Part shown: piece by piece, positions 17,076 through 25,689 of the stretch
Numbering within the stretch: position 1 is the stretch's first letter
Layout of the letters: the number at the start of each line of letters is the position of its first letter
NCBI GenBank assembly: GCA_003169195.1
Contig: PMQB01000589.1
Coordinates: forward strand, 1 to 36,531
Reading direction: 5' to 3'
Length of the DNA stretch: 36,531 bases
From: Bryobacterales bacterium
GTDB lineage: Bacteria; Acidobacteriota; Terriglobia; Bryobacterales; Bryobacteraceae
Position numbers and translations under genes: made by a program
The notes under the pieces: generated by a model
What the model was told of the DNA's origin: nothing
The model's input: only the letters and a program-made list of their open reading frames with translations
Database searches by the model: none

Positions 17076-20000
17076 TTAGATTTCGGCTCGCAGACGGTAG
17101 CGCGCGCGCTCTTCGAGCCAATCATTGACACGGAAAGAAAGGAAGCCGGCAACGACCAGCAAGAACAATGGAAGAAGCCAATAGTAGGACGCAACCCACA
17201 GATGAGTCTGATCGAGCCATCCGAGTTGGCCCTGACCGTAGGATTTCTGTTCAATGACGAATGAATGAAACTGACCGCCTTGAATGAGGCTGAGACTCCC
17301 GTAAACCTGAGCGACCGTGGCCTCACCGGCGAAAACATCCTCAAGTGGTTCCAACTTGGAAATGTCCACTGTTCTGATCGCGACGGCCGTATGATCCTGT
17401 CCCAGCGGCGAGGCGAATTCGGAGACGAAACCGTCCGGACCGGGATCGGCCCCGAAAACTTCTTCGGCACCCCGAAGCGCATCTTTGGATGATCCCGGGA
17501 GCCAGCGGAAGATATTGAAAGCGGAAGCCGATTCGCGCGTTTTGATTTGGCTTTGAGACACTTTGGCCGATCCTCCAATGAGCCTGTCAAGCGCCTCGGA
17601 TTCGTGCGACGAGGAACTGAGGATCAAAAGATCTTTGTTGGCAGCCTCGGCCGTCTGCGTAGGCGAAAGCACCGTGAGACGAAGGGCTGGATACCCCGTG
17701 CGGGCGCCAAAAAACCCCAGCACATCCAAATAGAAGCCCAGTTGTTGAGGAGAAGCATCGTCAGTCAAGACAACAGCAGTGCCTGCCAAATCTGCCTGCT
17801 TAGTGAAAGGAAATCCAGCATTCGCAAAGAGATCAAGGCGGGGCAGCTCCACAAAATGCGACAAGCCGCTTAGGTCAATGGAGGATGCCGGCGAGACACT
17901 TTCTTCGGTTGCCGTCTCCGTGGTCTGAGAATGAGCGGAATCTAGAGCAAATTCCAAAGTCAATGTGTTGCCAAGGGTGAGTGCCTCGACAGGAAGACCG
18001 ATGTCCTGGGTCTGGTGGCGATTGAGCGTGGCATCTCGGATTTTTCGAGTCGTGACGAGCGTGCGGTTCAATCTAACGTGGATTTCGCCTGTGGCGTTGG
18101 CAGGCCACTTAGCCAAGTCGTAGACCAAGTGCAGAGGTACATAGCGTTGCGTTCCGAAATAGAGATCGGGAGGCAATTGAAAATACAGATTCACATTGCC
18201 ATTGCCATACACTTTAAGATCTTCCGAACTCATCTGCTGACCGAGAGGCGAAGTGTGAGAGGTGTTGAGCCAACGCGGCGCATCGTAAGCTTCGCGAGCC
18301 GGCGGAAGTTGGGCCGAACGAAGGGAAGCAGAATTACCGGTACGAGGGTAGTGACCCGTCGCGAGTGCGCGCGCGGCCGTCAGCAGTTCGTCACTGCTGC
18401 TTCCCGTGATGACAAGCATTTTGCCGAAATCATTGGAGGGATTATCACGGAGGGTAACGTTGGGCCCCTCCCCGGATTCCAATCCCAGCGAGAGAGCCAA
18501 AGCAGAGCGGCGCTGGGCGAAGACAATAACGTTGCCATCTGGAATGCTATCGATGGTAACTGAGAAGCGAAGACCGCGATGATCCGCCAATTGGCCGAAC
18601 CAAGAGGCGATGACGCCGGCGGCTTCCAGCGCTTTGTGATCGGGATTGCCTTGCAAGGCGATCTGTGCGACCAGTTGGCCACGAGAGGAGCGATCAATAA
18701 AGGGTTCAGGCAGCAAACGCAGATCATTGCTCAGCGCGAGGATACTCCCTTGAAAGTGCAATTGCGTTGAAGGTTCCACTTGTAGCCACAAGTCAGCCGC
18801 AGTACCACCGTTGCAGCCTGGGGCGCAACGTCCTTCGAGAGCAAGCGCCAATGAATTTTCGCTTGTCAGCAGATCGGCCGGAATGGAAATTTCTACGGAC
18901 GTGAGCGCTTCCGGGATGGATGGCTGGGTCACCGGAACAGTGGCGACCGACATACCATTCAATGAGACGGTTATGACACTCACTTTTGCCGCGAGTCCGA
19001 CGGACGCGCGGTAGGTGAGCAGGAGAGTTGCGTCAGTGACCACTTTTGTCAACGGAACGCCAAAGTTCAGACTGGCGTGAGACTCAGCGCCGTGCAACAG
19101 CAGCGGTTGGCTGTGGCCCAGCGCGGTAAAGTCGAGCGACTCGTTGAAGGTGGACCGGGTGCCCACATCTTGGCCGCGCAAAGGGGATGCGGTGCCCATC
19201 AGAAGAGAACCTAAACAGATAGCAGCAAGGATCATGGGAGGTGCGATCATGCGGCGCATGACCATTTCCACATGCTTGGGAGCACGTTTGGGAGGCCGAC
19301 TCAAGAGTGCGATGGTGGCACGGGGAATAACAGCAATCCCTTGCAAGGCGATTCCCATAATGTGGAGGAAGCTGAGCAGTGGTTTATCCTGACGGACGTT
19401 ATCCCGCCAACTGAGCCAGGCGTCGGCGCGGCCAAAAATTACGCGGACCAGCGCATCTTCCCTTTCGAGCGAGAGAACGCCGAAGCTAAACCGGGCGTTG
19501 CCCTCTTCGTTGGCAATCAACACCATGGGAAACGTGTATTCCTCGCCGGACATCTTGAAGATGCTTCTGAGCCGTTCACCTGGATTGAGATCCCAATCGC
19601 CAGGTAGGGGCACGCTGATACCACCACGGGAAATATCTACCGTCGTGGTGTTCCAGCGGTGATCGCCTCTGACGATTGAGACCGGAATCTTTGCAGAGAT
19701 GCGAACGCTGGTTCGGCGCTGGGTCGCCTCGTGAGCAACAGCTGTGGCTGCACCCAGAATCACGATGTTGAGGACAGACCACAAAATGTTGAGGGCGATC
19801 GTTTCATGATGTGCCGGGCCGCTGAAGGTTTTCACGACACCCGAGACCACGCAGGCGAAATTTAGCGCCAACAAAGCCAAGTAAGGCGCCGCCAGTTTCC
19901 AATCGAAATACCGTTGATCAATAAGATCGTCCTTGGAAGTGACGTTGAATTTGCCATGCTTCGGACTGATCAGGGCAACAGTGGTGGGCAATAGAATATA

Positions 20001-21422
20001 CGGAGCGAGAACCGTCTCATATACTTCGTTCCAAAACGAATAGCGATACTTGCCTTGCACGCGCGAGTTCATCAGAATAGCAAAGGCAAGGTGAGGCAGA
20101 GCGTAGGCAAGGATAGCGCCACCATAGCCGTAAATGTTGGAATGTCCCAGCAAGAGATAAACTGCGGGAGACATGAGAAAAATGAGGCGCGGGATCGCGA
20201 ACAGGTAGTGCATCATGCTGTTCAAATAGCAGAGCCGTTGCGACAAGCGAAGCCCGCTGCCGAAAAGCGGGTTATCCGTTCGCAGGATTTGAATCATGCC
20301 GCGCGCCCAACGAACACGTTGCCCAATATGAGCCGCGAGGCTTCCGGTAGCAAGTCCGGCTGCCTGGGGAAATCGAATGTAGGCCGTACTCCAACCGCGA
20401 CGCTGCATGCGCAAGGCGGTGTGCGCGTCTTCGGTTACCGTCTCAACGGCAATGCCGTTGATCTCTTCTATGGCAGTACGTCGCAAAACTGCGCAGGAGC
20501 CGCAAAAGAAAGCGGCATTCCAGAAATCGCTGCCGTCTTGAATCACCCCATAGAAAAGAGCACCCTCATTGGGGACTTGACGAAAGGTATCAAGATTTCT
20601 TTCGAAGGGATCGGGCGAGTAAAAATGGTGAGGCGTTTGAACCATCGCCAAACGCTCGTCCTTGAGAAACCACCCCATGGCCACTTGTAGGAACGAACGG
20701 GTTGGGATGTGATCGCAATCAAAAATTGCGATATAGTCTCCATGCGTCTGACGCAAAGCATGATTGATGTTGCCCGCCTTAGCGTGCTTGTTGTCGGGCC
20801 GGATCAAATAACCGACCTGGCAACTCTGCGCAAATTCCCAGAATTCGCGGCGGCGGCCATCGTCCAGGATGTAGACTTTCAGCTTGTCGGCCGGCCAATC
20901 GATGCTCATGGCGGCAAGAGTGGTGGCGCGCACGACATCCAGCGGCTCGTTATAAGTCGGAATGTAAATGTCGACGGAGGGCCACGCATCTACATCATCC
21001 GGCAGGGGCGCAGACGGGCGATTCAACGGCCGAATGGTTTGAAACACACCGAGAAACAGAATCACAAAAGCGTAGGTTTCGGCAAACAACAAAATGAACA
21101 CGAACGACAGGTCGAGCGCATGCGCTTCGGCCCAGTTGAAGGATAGATAATTGAACGTTTCGGCGAACCGGAAATGCGCGTAGCGTACGGTCGAAAACAT
21201 CGACAACACGGAAATGAAGATCGTCACCACCTGCGAAGTAGATACTTTGCTCAGGATGGCTGCCAAACAGAAGAGCGTCACGCCGAGGCACGCTTGCTGC
21301 TTCCATTCGAGCGGAACGGTGGCTAACAGGTAAAGCGCGGCACACGCAGTTAAAGCCACGGCCACACGTGCGAATACAGTTGATTTAGAAAGACGCCGTG
21401 GCTCCTTTGACAAGATACTCAT
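17076..21422 (-). CDS. bcsAB: Cellulose synthase, catalytic BcsA fused to periplasmic BcsB (AcsAB type)
   Basis: The 1448-residue fusion makes beta-1,4-glucan from UDP-glucose at the inner membrane. The BcsA half has N-terminal TM helices, the GT2 domain with LDDG (about residue 187), FDCDH (about 235), TEDAHTA (about 330) and QRVRWARG (about 371), then the gating loop FNVTSK and more TM helices. A PilZ domain follows at about 565-680, with RRTSVR and DISRGG, the two motifs that bind cyclic di-GMP. The BcsB half begins near residue 735 with an internal signal-anchor (MILAAICLGSLLMG) and ends in a TM helix (YYWLLPLFLLVVAGFLSF). Separate BcsA and BcsB are more usual; the fusion is known from Komagataeibacter AcsAB. 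The ATG overlaps the bcsQ stop as ATGA. Confidence 0.96.
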   Translation of the reverse strand: MSILSKEPRRLSKSTVFARVAVALTACAALYLLATVPLEWKQQACLGVTLFCLAAILSKVSTSQVVTIFISVLSMFSTVRYAHFRFAETFNYLSFNWAEAHALDLSFVFILLFAETYAFVILFLGVFQTIRPLNRPSAPLPDDVDAWPSVDIYIPTYNEPLDVVRATTLAAMSIDWPADKLKVYILDDGRRREFWEFAQSCQVGYLIRPDNKHAKAGNINHALRQTHGDYIAIFDCDHIPTRSFLQVAMGWFLKDERLAMVQTPHHFYSPDPFERNLDTFRQVPNEGALFYGVIQDGSDFWNAAFFCGSCAVLRRTAIEEINGIAVETVTEDAHTALRMQRRGWSTAYIRFPQAAGLATGSLAAHIGQRVRWARGMIQILRTDNPLFGSGLRLSQRLCYLNSMMHYLFAIPRLIFLMSPAVYLLLGHSNIYGYGGAILAYALPHLAFAILMNSRVQGKYRYSFWNEVYETVLAPYILLPTTVALISPKHGKFNVTSKDDLIDQRYFDWKLAAPYLALLALNFACVVSGVVKTFSGPAHHETIALNILWSVLNIVILGAATAVAHEATQRRTSVRISAKIPVSIVRGDHRWNTTTVDISRGGISVPLPGDWDLNPGERLRSIFKMSGEEYTFPMVLIANEEGNARFSFGVLSLEREDALVRVIFGRADAWLSWRDNVRQDKPLLSFLHIMGIALQGIAVIPRATIALLSRPPKRAPKHVEMVMRRMIAPPMILAAICLGSLLMGTASPLRGQDVGTRSTFNESLDFTALGHSQPLLLHGAESHASLNFGVPLTKVVTDATLLLTYRASVGLAAKVSVITVSLNGMSVATVPVTQPSIPEALTSVEISIPADLLTSENSLALALEGRCAPGCNGGTAADLWLQVEPSTQLHFQGSILALSNDLRLLPEPFIDRSSRGQLVAQIALQGNPDHKALEAAGVIASWFGQLADHRGLRFSVTIDSIPDGNVIVFAQRRSALALSLGLESGEGPNVTLRDNPSNDFGKMLVITGSSSDELLTAARALATGHYPRTGNSASLRSAQLPPAREAYDAPRWLNTSHTSPLGQQMSSEDLKVYGNGNVNLYFQLPPDLYFGTQRYVPLHLVYDLAKWPANATGEIHVRLNRTLVTTRKIRDATLNRHQTQDIGLPVEALTLGNTLTLEFALDSAHSQTTETATEESVSPASSIDLSGLSHFVELPRLDLFANAGFPFTKQADLAGTAVVLTDDASPQQLGFYLDVLGFFGARTGYPALRLTVLSPTQTAEAANKDLLILSSSSHESEALDRLIGGSAKVSQSQIKTRESASAFNIFRWLPGSSKDALRGAEEVFGADPGPDGFVSEFASPLGQDHTAVAIRTVDISKLEPLEDVFAGEATVAQVYGSLSLIQGGQFHSFVIEQKSYGQGQLGWLDQTHLWVASYYWLLPLFLLVVAGFLSFRVNDWLEERARYRLRAEI

Positions 21423-22471
21423 ATGCCCTGCCCCGCTACCGTTAATTCAAGGCTCGGAACGTTTCTGGATTTACCAACTAGCCATTGATTCAATTTGTAC
21501 AAGTCCTCTGTGACCGAAGAAGTGGGAGCGTAATCGATGATGGTTGTTCCGTGCGCAAGGGCAGCGGACACGTCGGGATCGAAATCGATCGTTACGGGGA
21601 TCAAGCGGTCTTCGAATTGTTGACTCAGCAACTGCTTCACCTCGCGGTGCAAAGACTGGCGAACGTCAAACTGATTGAGCAGAATGTAGGGAAGAGTCGT
21701 TTCTTGCCGCTTTAAACGGTTTAGTTCCGCCAGGCAACGTGCATCGGGTACGACCACAAGAAACGCTAGCGGCGCAGCAGCTTCAGCGGGAACGGCGTCT
21801 TTTGACCGGTAGAGTCCAGCGTCGACGTATGAGCAATCCACTTCACTCGAAAGTGCGCTGGTTAGCTCGCCGGGTTTGCCGCATGCGATATGAATCGTAC
21901 AGTCGCGCCGCCCATCAGAACTGAACGTTGAGATATAGGAACGTGGAGAAAGAGCTCCAAAATAGAGTGGAAGAAAACTGGGAGACGCCATATCCACCAA
22001 CAGGACACGTTGCTCCCCCTTGGACGAGATACGGCCCAGGGCCGAGAGGATTGTCGTCGTTCCGACGCCGCCGCAGGCACCATAGAGCGTGGCTCCGGGC
22101 GTGCGCGGCGCAGCCGTCTGTTCAGTCGAGGAATGCCCGGCGGAATGGACGGAATGCAGATTCAATAATGATTCCAGAATGCTGCGGCTCGGCTCACGTG
22201 CGCTCAGCGATCGGTCTACCGAAGACGCTCCCGGGGCTTCCAAACGCTTTGGAGCAAAAGAAGGCGAAACTTCTGCGCGCTTACTGAGCCGTTCGGATTC
22301 TCCGGCCAGCAACGCACGCGGTGTCTCATCTGCGTCTTCGAACTCCACATCCTCTGGCGTTGAGCCGCGCAGGAGTAGAGATGCCCCGCCTCTGAAGACC
22401 TTGTACTTAGTCTTCTCCAGGTCTAGTTGCTGGAGCAATCTTCCGATGTCGTCTGTTTGATGATTCTCCAA
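21419..22471 (-). CDS. bcsQ: BcsQ-like ParA/MinD-family ATPase of cellulose synthesis, with an N-terminal extension
   Basis: The 350-residue protein has a P-loop at about residues 135-146 (YGACGGVGTTTIL) followed by LLVDMASPSFLP, the second ATPase motif. Its P-loop has Thr where Lys is canonical, as in GGVGTTT of E. coli BcsQ (from memory). BcsQ helps position and activate the cellulose synthase at the inner membrane. The first 130 residues are not part of the ATPase. They start with DDIGRLLQQLDLEKTKYKVF, reminiscent of the short BcsR/BcsP proteins, then a polar linker. The start is TTG, 8 bases after AAAGGGGG; no ATG fits. The gene overlaps bcsAB as ATGA and is the first gene of the operon. 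The N-terminal call is tentative. Confidence 0.8.
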   Translation of the reverse strand: MENHQTDDIGRLLQQLDLEKTKYKVFRGGASLLLRGSTPEDVEFEDADETPRALLAGESERLSKRAEVSPSFAPKRLEAPGASSVDRSLSAREPSRSILESLLNLHSVHSAGHSSTEQTAAPRTPGATLYGACGGVGTTTILSALGRISSKGEQRVLLVDMASPSFLPLYFGALSPRSYISTFSSDGRRDCTIHIACGKPGELTSALSSEVDCSYVDAGLYRSKDAVPAEAAAPLAFLVVVPDARCLAELNRLKRQETTLPYILLNQFDVRQSLHREVKQLLSQQFEDRLIPVTIDFDPDVSAALAHGTTIIDYAPTSSVTEDLYKLNQWLVGKSRNVPSLELTVAGQGI

Positions 22472-22814
22472 AACTTAGACCCCCTTTAATGGCAGAAATT
22501 GGATAGTGAACGTGACCGCATGAGCGAATGGATGGGAAATGAGCGACGTCGTTAAAGTAGTGGCCATGTGCGTGCAAATTCTCCCGGTTCCGATGTACCG
22601 TTGGCTTTCCCTATACCGACCTTATTCCGGCGGAGATAGGAAGAACAATTGGCGGCAACTGGTTCCGTACTGGGTTATCGGCCAAAACAGAAGATGAGAA
22701 TAGAGGAAGCACAATTGGCAAGCGGCAATAACCTACCTACGGGCGGGTCTGGCTGAGACGCCGCCGCATCGTTCAAGATGCTCTCAGCTCAAAAAGATCG
22801 TCGCCTCGCCCGCC
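22472..22814 (-). promoter_or_regulatory. Intergenic region upstream of the bcs operon, with an imperfect direct repeat
   Basis: This 343-base gap separates the methyltransferase gene from bcsQ and must hold the main bcs promoter unless transcription enters from upstream. I see no ORF of note, no clear -35/-10 pair and no terminator with a T-run. The most visible structure is a direct repeat: 22639-22653 and 22705-22719 share 14 of 15 bases around GGAAG-ACAATTGGC, 66 bp apart (about six helical turns). Weaker matches continue on both sides (GAGA-TAG before, GGCAA after). It could be a pair of regulator sites. Confidence 0.4.
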
Positions 22815-23570
22815 TCAGAGTTTTCTAAGCGCCATGGAAAACGTTTCTGCCGACTCCTGTTTTCTGACGGCGCGAAACACTATCAACCACACTCTCCAGA
22901 GGACGTGCAACGGCAAGAAGAAGTAGAAATATTTATTGCTGTAGTAGAGTCGTTCGGACTCGAGCGTGAAACCGTGCTTTCGCGCAAGCTGTTGGAACTG
23001 GCGAGGCGTGCAGCGATCGTAATAGACGGGAAATCCCTGATCACCCTTCATGTGCGGAAAAACGAAGAACAGAATCTTGTGCTTCAGCTTTTCCGGCAGA
23101 AGCATATTGAGCCGCGCGAAGGCCGCGTGTCTGGATGGCACCCAAAGGAGTGCCAAGCCTTGTGGCTTTAGAATAGAAGCGAACGCTGCAAAGGCTTGCT
23201 CAACGTCTTGTACGTGTTCTAAAACCGCTTGACAGATAAGGAGGTCGGCGTCTTGTGTGCCGCGATAAGTCGTGATATCTGCACATATCACGTCATCATA
23301 AGCTTCCTCCGGGGCCTTGTCGAGTTCTTCTTGACTGACGTCGAACCCTGTTACGCAAAGTTTAAGCTCGCCCTTCGTAAGCCGGTTCACCAGGGGGGTC
23401 TTCCCACCCCCAACATCCACTAACCGACTCCCGGGCTTTAGGAAGATTGGACAGAATCGCCTTTGGAAATCGGCGTTGCCGTCAATCTGGTAGCGTTCCG
23501 GCAACATCCGGTCGAAATGACCAGAAAGCCGAACATTAAAGTCAATGAATTGCCGTATGATCGTCGTCAT
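22815..23570 (-). CDS. SAM-dependent class I methyltransferase
   Basis: The start at 23570 (MTTIIRQFIDFN, 251 aa) has GGGG nine bases upstream; a TTG frame start at 23585 is possible. Motif I of the Rossmann methyltransferase fold is RLVDVGGGKTPL at about residues 49-60. The segments GFDVSQEEL (acidic residue that would bind the SAM ribose), DADLLICQAVLEHVQD and LKPQGLALLWVP complete the Methyltransf_11/25-like pattern. The C-terminal part has a hydrophobic, aromatic stretch (YFFLPLHVLWRVWLIVFRAV), which may attach it to the membrane. The substrate is unknown. It lies upstream of the bcs operon on the same strand but 343 bases away, so a link to cellulose (for example modification of a lipid or glycan) is speculative. 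Confidence 0.8.
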   Translation of the reverse strand: MTTIIRQFIDFNVRLSGHFDRMLPERYQIDGNADFQRRFCPIFLKPGSRLVDVGGGKTPLVNRLTKGELKLCVTGFDVSQEELDKAPEEAYDDVICADITTYRGTQDADLLICQAVLEHVQDVEQAFAAFASILKPQGLALLWVPSRHAAFARLNMLLPEKLKHKILFFVFPHMKGDQGFPVYYDRCTPRQFQQLARKHGFTLESERLYYSNKYFYFFLPLHVLWRVWLIVFRAVRKQESAETFSMALRKL

Positions 23571-24168
23571 CGCGGTACGCCCCAAAACTGGATTGACTAA
23601 ACTGCCGCCGGACGTGGCAAAGTCTCACATCCCCCGCATTCAGAATACCTCCAAAATCATCGGCTCGTATCTGTATCTTGTCAGCACTCTATAGGGATTT
23701 AGTGTGAATTTCCTGACAGATTGCCGCGGAGCGGCCTTACTTTCAATCCGAGGCCGTAGGGCTGCGGCTTGCTTACGAACCGCCGGGCCATCGCCATACC
23801 AGTTTCCAGGGGCCTGTTCAGCCGAGCGAGATGCTCATCGCCTCCGCCTTGGCGGCGCGACCAGTCATATTGAGTATTTCGGAGTCGAAGATGCCACGGG
23901 TAATCCGAGTCATCCTGGGTTCGGAGTGTTCCGCTGTCCGAAGCGCTGGGGGTGTGAACCCGCAGCAGGCGATCGCAAGGACTAGGCAATCGAAAAGCGT
24001 TTGAAATTTGGGTCAATTGGTGAAAACGGGAGTTGCCAGATTGAGAGCAAGATCGCCGCACGCGGGCCGAAGAGTCTGCTTAGGTCTGCTCCACCGAATG
24101 CACCAATCTAATTCGCTAACGCTTCTGGCCCCCTTTCGCAATGCGTGACGCTGAGGGGCTAGCTGCCT
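23571..24168. other. 598-base stretch with no supported gene
   Basis: This gap lies between the pyrophosphatase stop and the methyltransferase start. Open frames of 93 codons (plus, GTG start, from 23704) and 120 codons (minus, ending 23699) overlap each other. Neither shows recognisable motifs, a ribosome site or family resemblance. One small hairpin is visible at 23723-23735 (GCCGC, GGA, GCGGC). The part near 23571-23640 probably includes the methyltransferase promoter. The centre could be decayed coding DNA, but I cannot name the source. Confidence 0.4.
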
Positions 24169-24852
24169 TTAGCGCGCGGCTTCTAAGGCCGTACTCAGCA
24201 TTTCTTCGATGGAACCAAAGAGCTGGTGATAATCGGCCAAACTCCGCACGATCACTTCATGGGCTTCCTCACGTCCATAAACGTGGGTGATCTCGCAAGT
24301 GGGCACTTCCACGTCAGGCGATTGTTTATAGCTGACGAAGTAATGTCGCAAGCGATCAAGAATCGGGCGCGCCACTTGATCAATATCAGTCAAAGCACCG
24401 TAAGACGCATCGTTTTTCAAAACCGCCACAATCTTGTCATCCGCCTCATTTTGATCAACCATGCGTAAACCTCCGATGGGAATGCAATCCACCAGAAGAT
24501 TGCCATGATGAATCGGCCGATCAGTCAGAATACAAATATCGAGCGGATCACCGTCGCCCTCAAGCTTCCGGCCTGTCTGTAGAGAGGAAAACTCAGCCAC
24601 GCGCTCGGCACAGAGTGTTTGCGGAACGAAGCCATACAGCGCCGGACAAATGCTCGAGTATTTTTGAGGCCGATCCAGTTTCAGGTAACCCGTCACCTTA
24701 TCGATCTCATATTTGACGGTATCGGATGGCACCACTTCGACGAAACACTGCAAAACCTTGGGAGCGTCGCTACCCGGCGAAACGCCATGCCAGGGATGCG
24801 GTTTGTAGAGAACGCCCAACAGTTTCCAAAGGGCTATATCAGGTTGTTTCAT
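24169..24852 (-). CDS. ppa: Inorganic pyrophosphatase (family I)
   Basis: The enzyme hydrolyses pyrophosphate to phosphate in the cytosol and pulls nucleotidyl-transfer reactions forward. The metal-binding signature is present as EGDGDPLDICIL at about residues 97-108. KYEIDKVTGYLKLDRP and SSICPALYGFVPQT precede it, and NEADDKIVAVL follows; all are standard for family I. The start is set at 24852 (MKQPDIALW), giving 227 residues; the upstream extension in frame lies within the preceding kinase gene. The two genes overlap by 14 bases. It closes the operon of glycogen phosphorylase, nucleotidyltransferase and partner-switching genes. Since a nucleotidyltransferase releases pyrophosphate, co-expression makes chemical sense. 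I see no strong terminator after it. Confidence 0.93.
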   Translation of the reverse strand: MKQPDIALWKLLGVLYKPHPWHGVSPGSDAPKVLQCFVEVVPSDTVKYEIDKVTGYLKLDRPQKYSSICPALYGFVPQTLCAERVAEFSSLQTGRKLEGDGDPLDICILTDRPIHHGNLLVDCIPIGGLRMVDQNEADDKIVAVLKNDASYGALTDIDQVARPILDRLRHYFVSYKQSPDVEVPTCEITHVYGREEAHEVIVRSLADYHQLFGSIEEMLSTALEAAR

Positions 24853-25309
24853 AGATAGATTTAGGCGCGGCCGGTCGCACAAACTTTGTGAGCCGCAAGC
24901 AATTTGTGCCACCTTGGACTGAATAAACCGCTTCATCCATCAGTTGATGAATGATTTGCAAACCCATTCCGCCTTCGGGAACAGCTTTTAATTCTACCGG
25001 ATCAAAGTCCAAAACACGGGAGCCAGTCTGCAGCTTGGCGGCCTGTTGCGCGGGCATGCCGTCTCCTTCATCTCGGACATACAGATCCAACCGGTCGGCA
25101 GCAGGTACGATTTCCACCGTTACCTCATGGCCACCAGCGCCGTGATAGGCATGCTTGATGGCATTTGTTACCGCTTCAACCGCGCACACGTCGACTGATG
25201 ACATATCCGCTGCATTCATCCCGAGGCGATTGCACACTCCGCGGACGACCAACGAGACGAGGAACACATCGCTCAGGTCGCTTTCGATGGCGAGTCGGAA
25301 GCGGCTCAT
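24839..25309 (-). CDS. RsbW/SpoIIAB-like anti-sigma factor serine kinase
   Basis: The 156-residue protein is a HATPase_c_2 (GHKL) kinase. The N box is EAVTNAIKHAYHG at about residues 45-57, the G1 box is RDEGDGMP at about 78-85, and the G2-like lid is PEGGMGLQII at about 111-120. In partner switching, such a kinase binds either a sigma factor or a STAS antagonist, and phosphorylates the antagonist to inactivate it. The STAS gene lies just upstream (12-base gap), and a PP2C phosphatase that could dephosphorylate the STAS protein is also in the operon. No sigma factor gene is in the window. Control of an enzyme rather than a sigma factor is possible but unproven. Confidence 0.87.
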   Translation of the reverse strand: MSRFRLAIESDLSDVFLVSLVVRGVCNRLGMNAADMSSVDVCAVEAVTNAIKHAYHGAGGHEVTVEIVPAADRLDLYVRDEGDGMPAQQAAKLQTGSRVLDFDPVELKAVPEGGMGLQIIHQLMDEAVYSVQGGTNCLRLTKFVRPAAPKSIYETT

Positions 25310-25321
25310 GTTGGAGCGTTC

Positions 25322-25672
25322 CTAGGGAACCGCCGTGACAGACAAAGCGGAAACAGCTTCGTTGATCGTCGGATACATGCGGAACACTTTGTCCATACGC
25401 GTGAGCTTAAACATGCTGGCGACGCCGCCCTGCGCGCCTGCAATCGCCAGATCGCCCTCTTTGCCCATTGATTTGAGACTCGATACCAGAGCACCTAGCC
25501 CACTAGAATCAATGAACGTGACCGCGCCCAGATCGAGAACAATGGCAAGGTTGCCTTGCCTTACATATTCAGCCAGATGCGCCTTAAACCTCGGAGCAAC
25601 GTCCGCCGCAATTCGTCCGTCGAGCACCTTCGCTACCAGGACATCTCCTACCTTATTTTCTTCAAAACGCAT
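25322..25672 (-). CDS. STAS-domain anti-sigma factor antagonist (SpoIIAA/RsbV-like)
   Basis: The 116-residue protein is a single STAS domain. It has the phosphorylation loop FIDSSGLGALV with D55 and S56/S57; one of these serines is the expected target of the kinase encoded directly downstream. Strands KVLDGRIAAD and NLAIVLDLGAVTF flank it in the normal order, and the length is right for an RsbV-like protein. A good ribosome site (GAGGAG, 4-base spacer) precedes the ATG. Unphosphorylated, such a protein would bind the kinase and free its target. The gene starts 17 bases after the nucleotidyltransferase gene and is 12 bases before the kinase gene. Confidence 0.9.
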   Translation of the reverse strand: MRFEENKVGDVLVAKVLDGRIAADVAPRFKAHLAEYVRQGNLAIVLDLGAVTFIDSSGLGALVSSLKSMGKEGDLAIAGAQGGVASMFKLTRMDKVFRMYPTINEAVSALSVTAVP

Positions 25673-25689
25673 AATACTCCTCTTCGTCT

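Noticed and set aside
23699-24061. Overlapping open frames of 120 (minus) and 93 (plus) codons
   Set aside because: They lie on opposite strands of the same stretch, lack ribosome sites and recognisable motifs, and are rich in residues typical of non-coding translation (Arg, Ser, Gly, Pro).
24128-24159. Terminator after the pyrophosphatase gene
   Set aside because: Only a 5-bp stem with a 22-base loop and no T-run; too weak to call.
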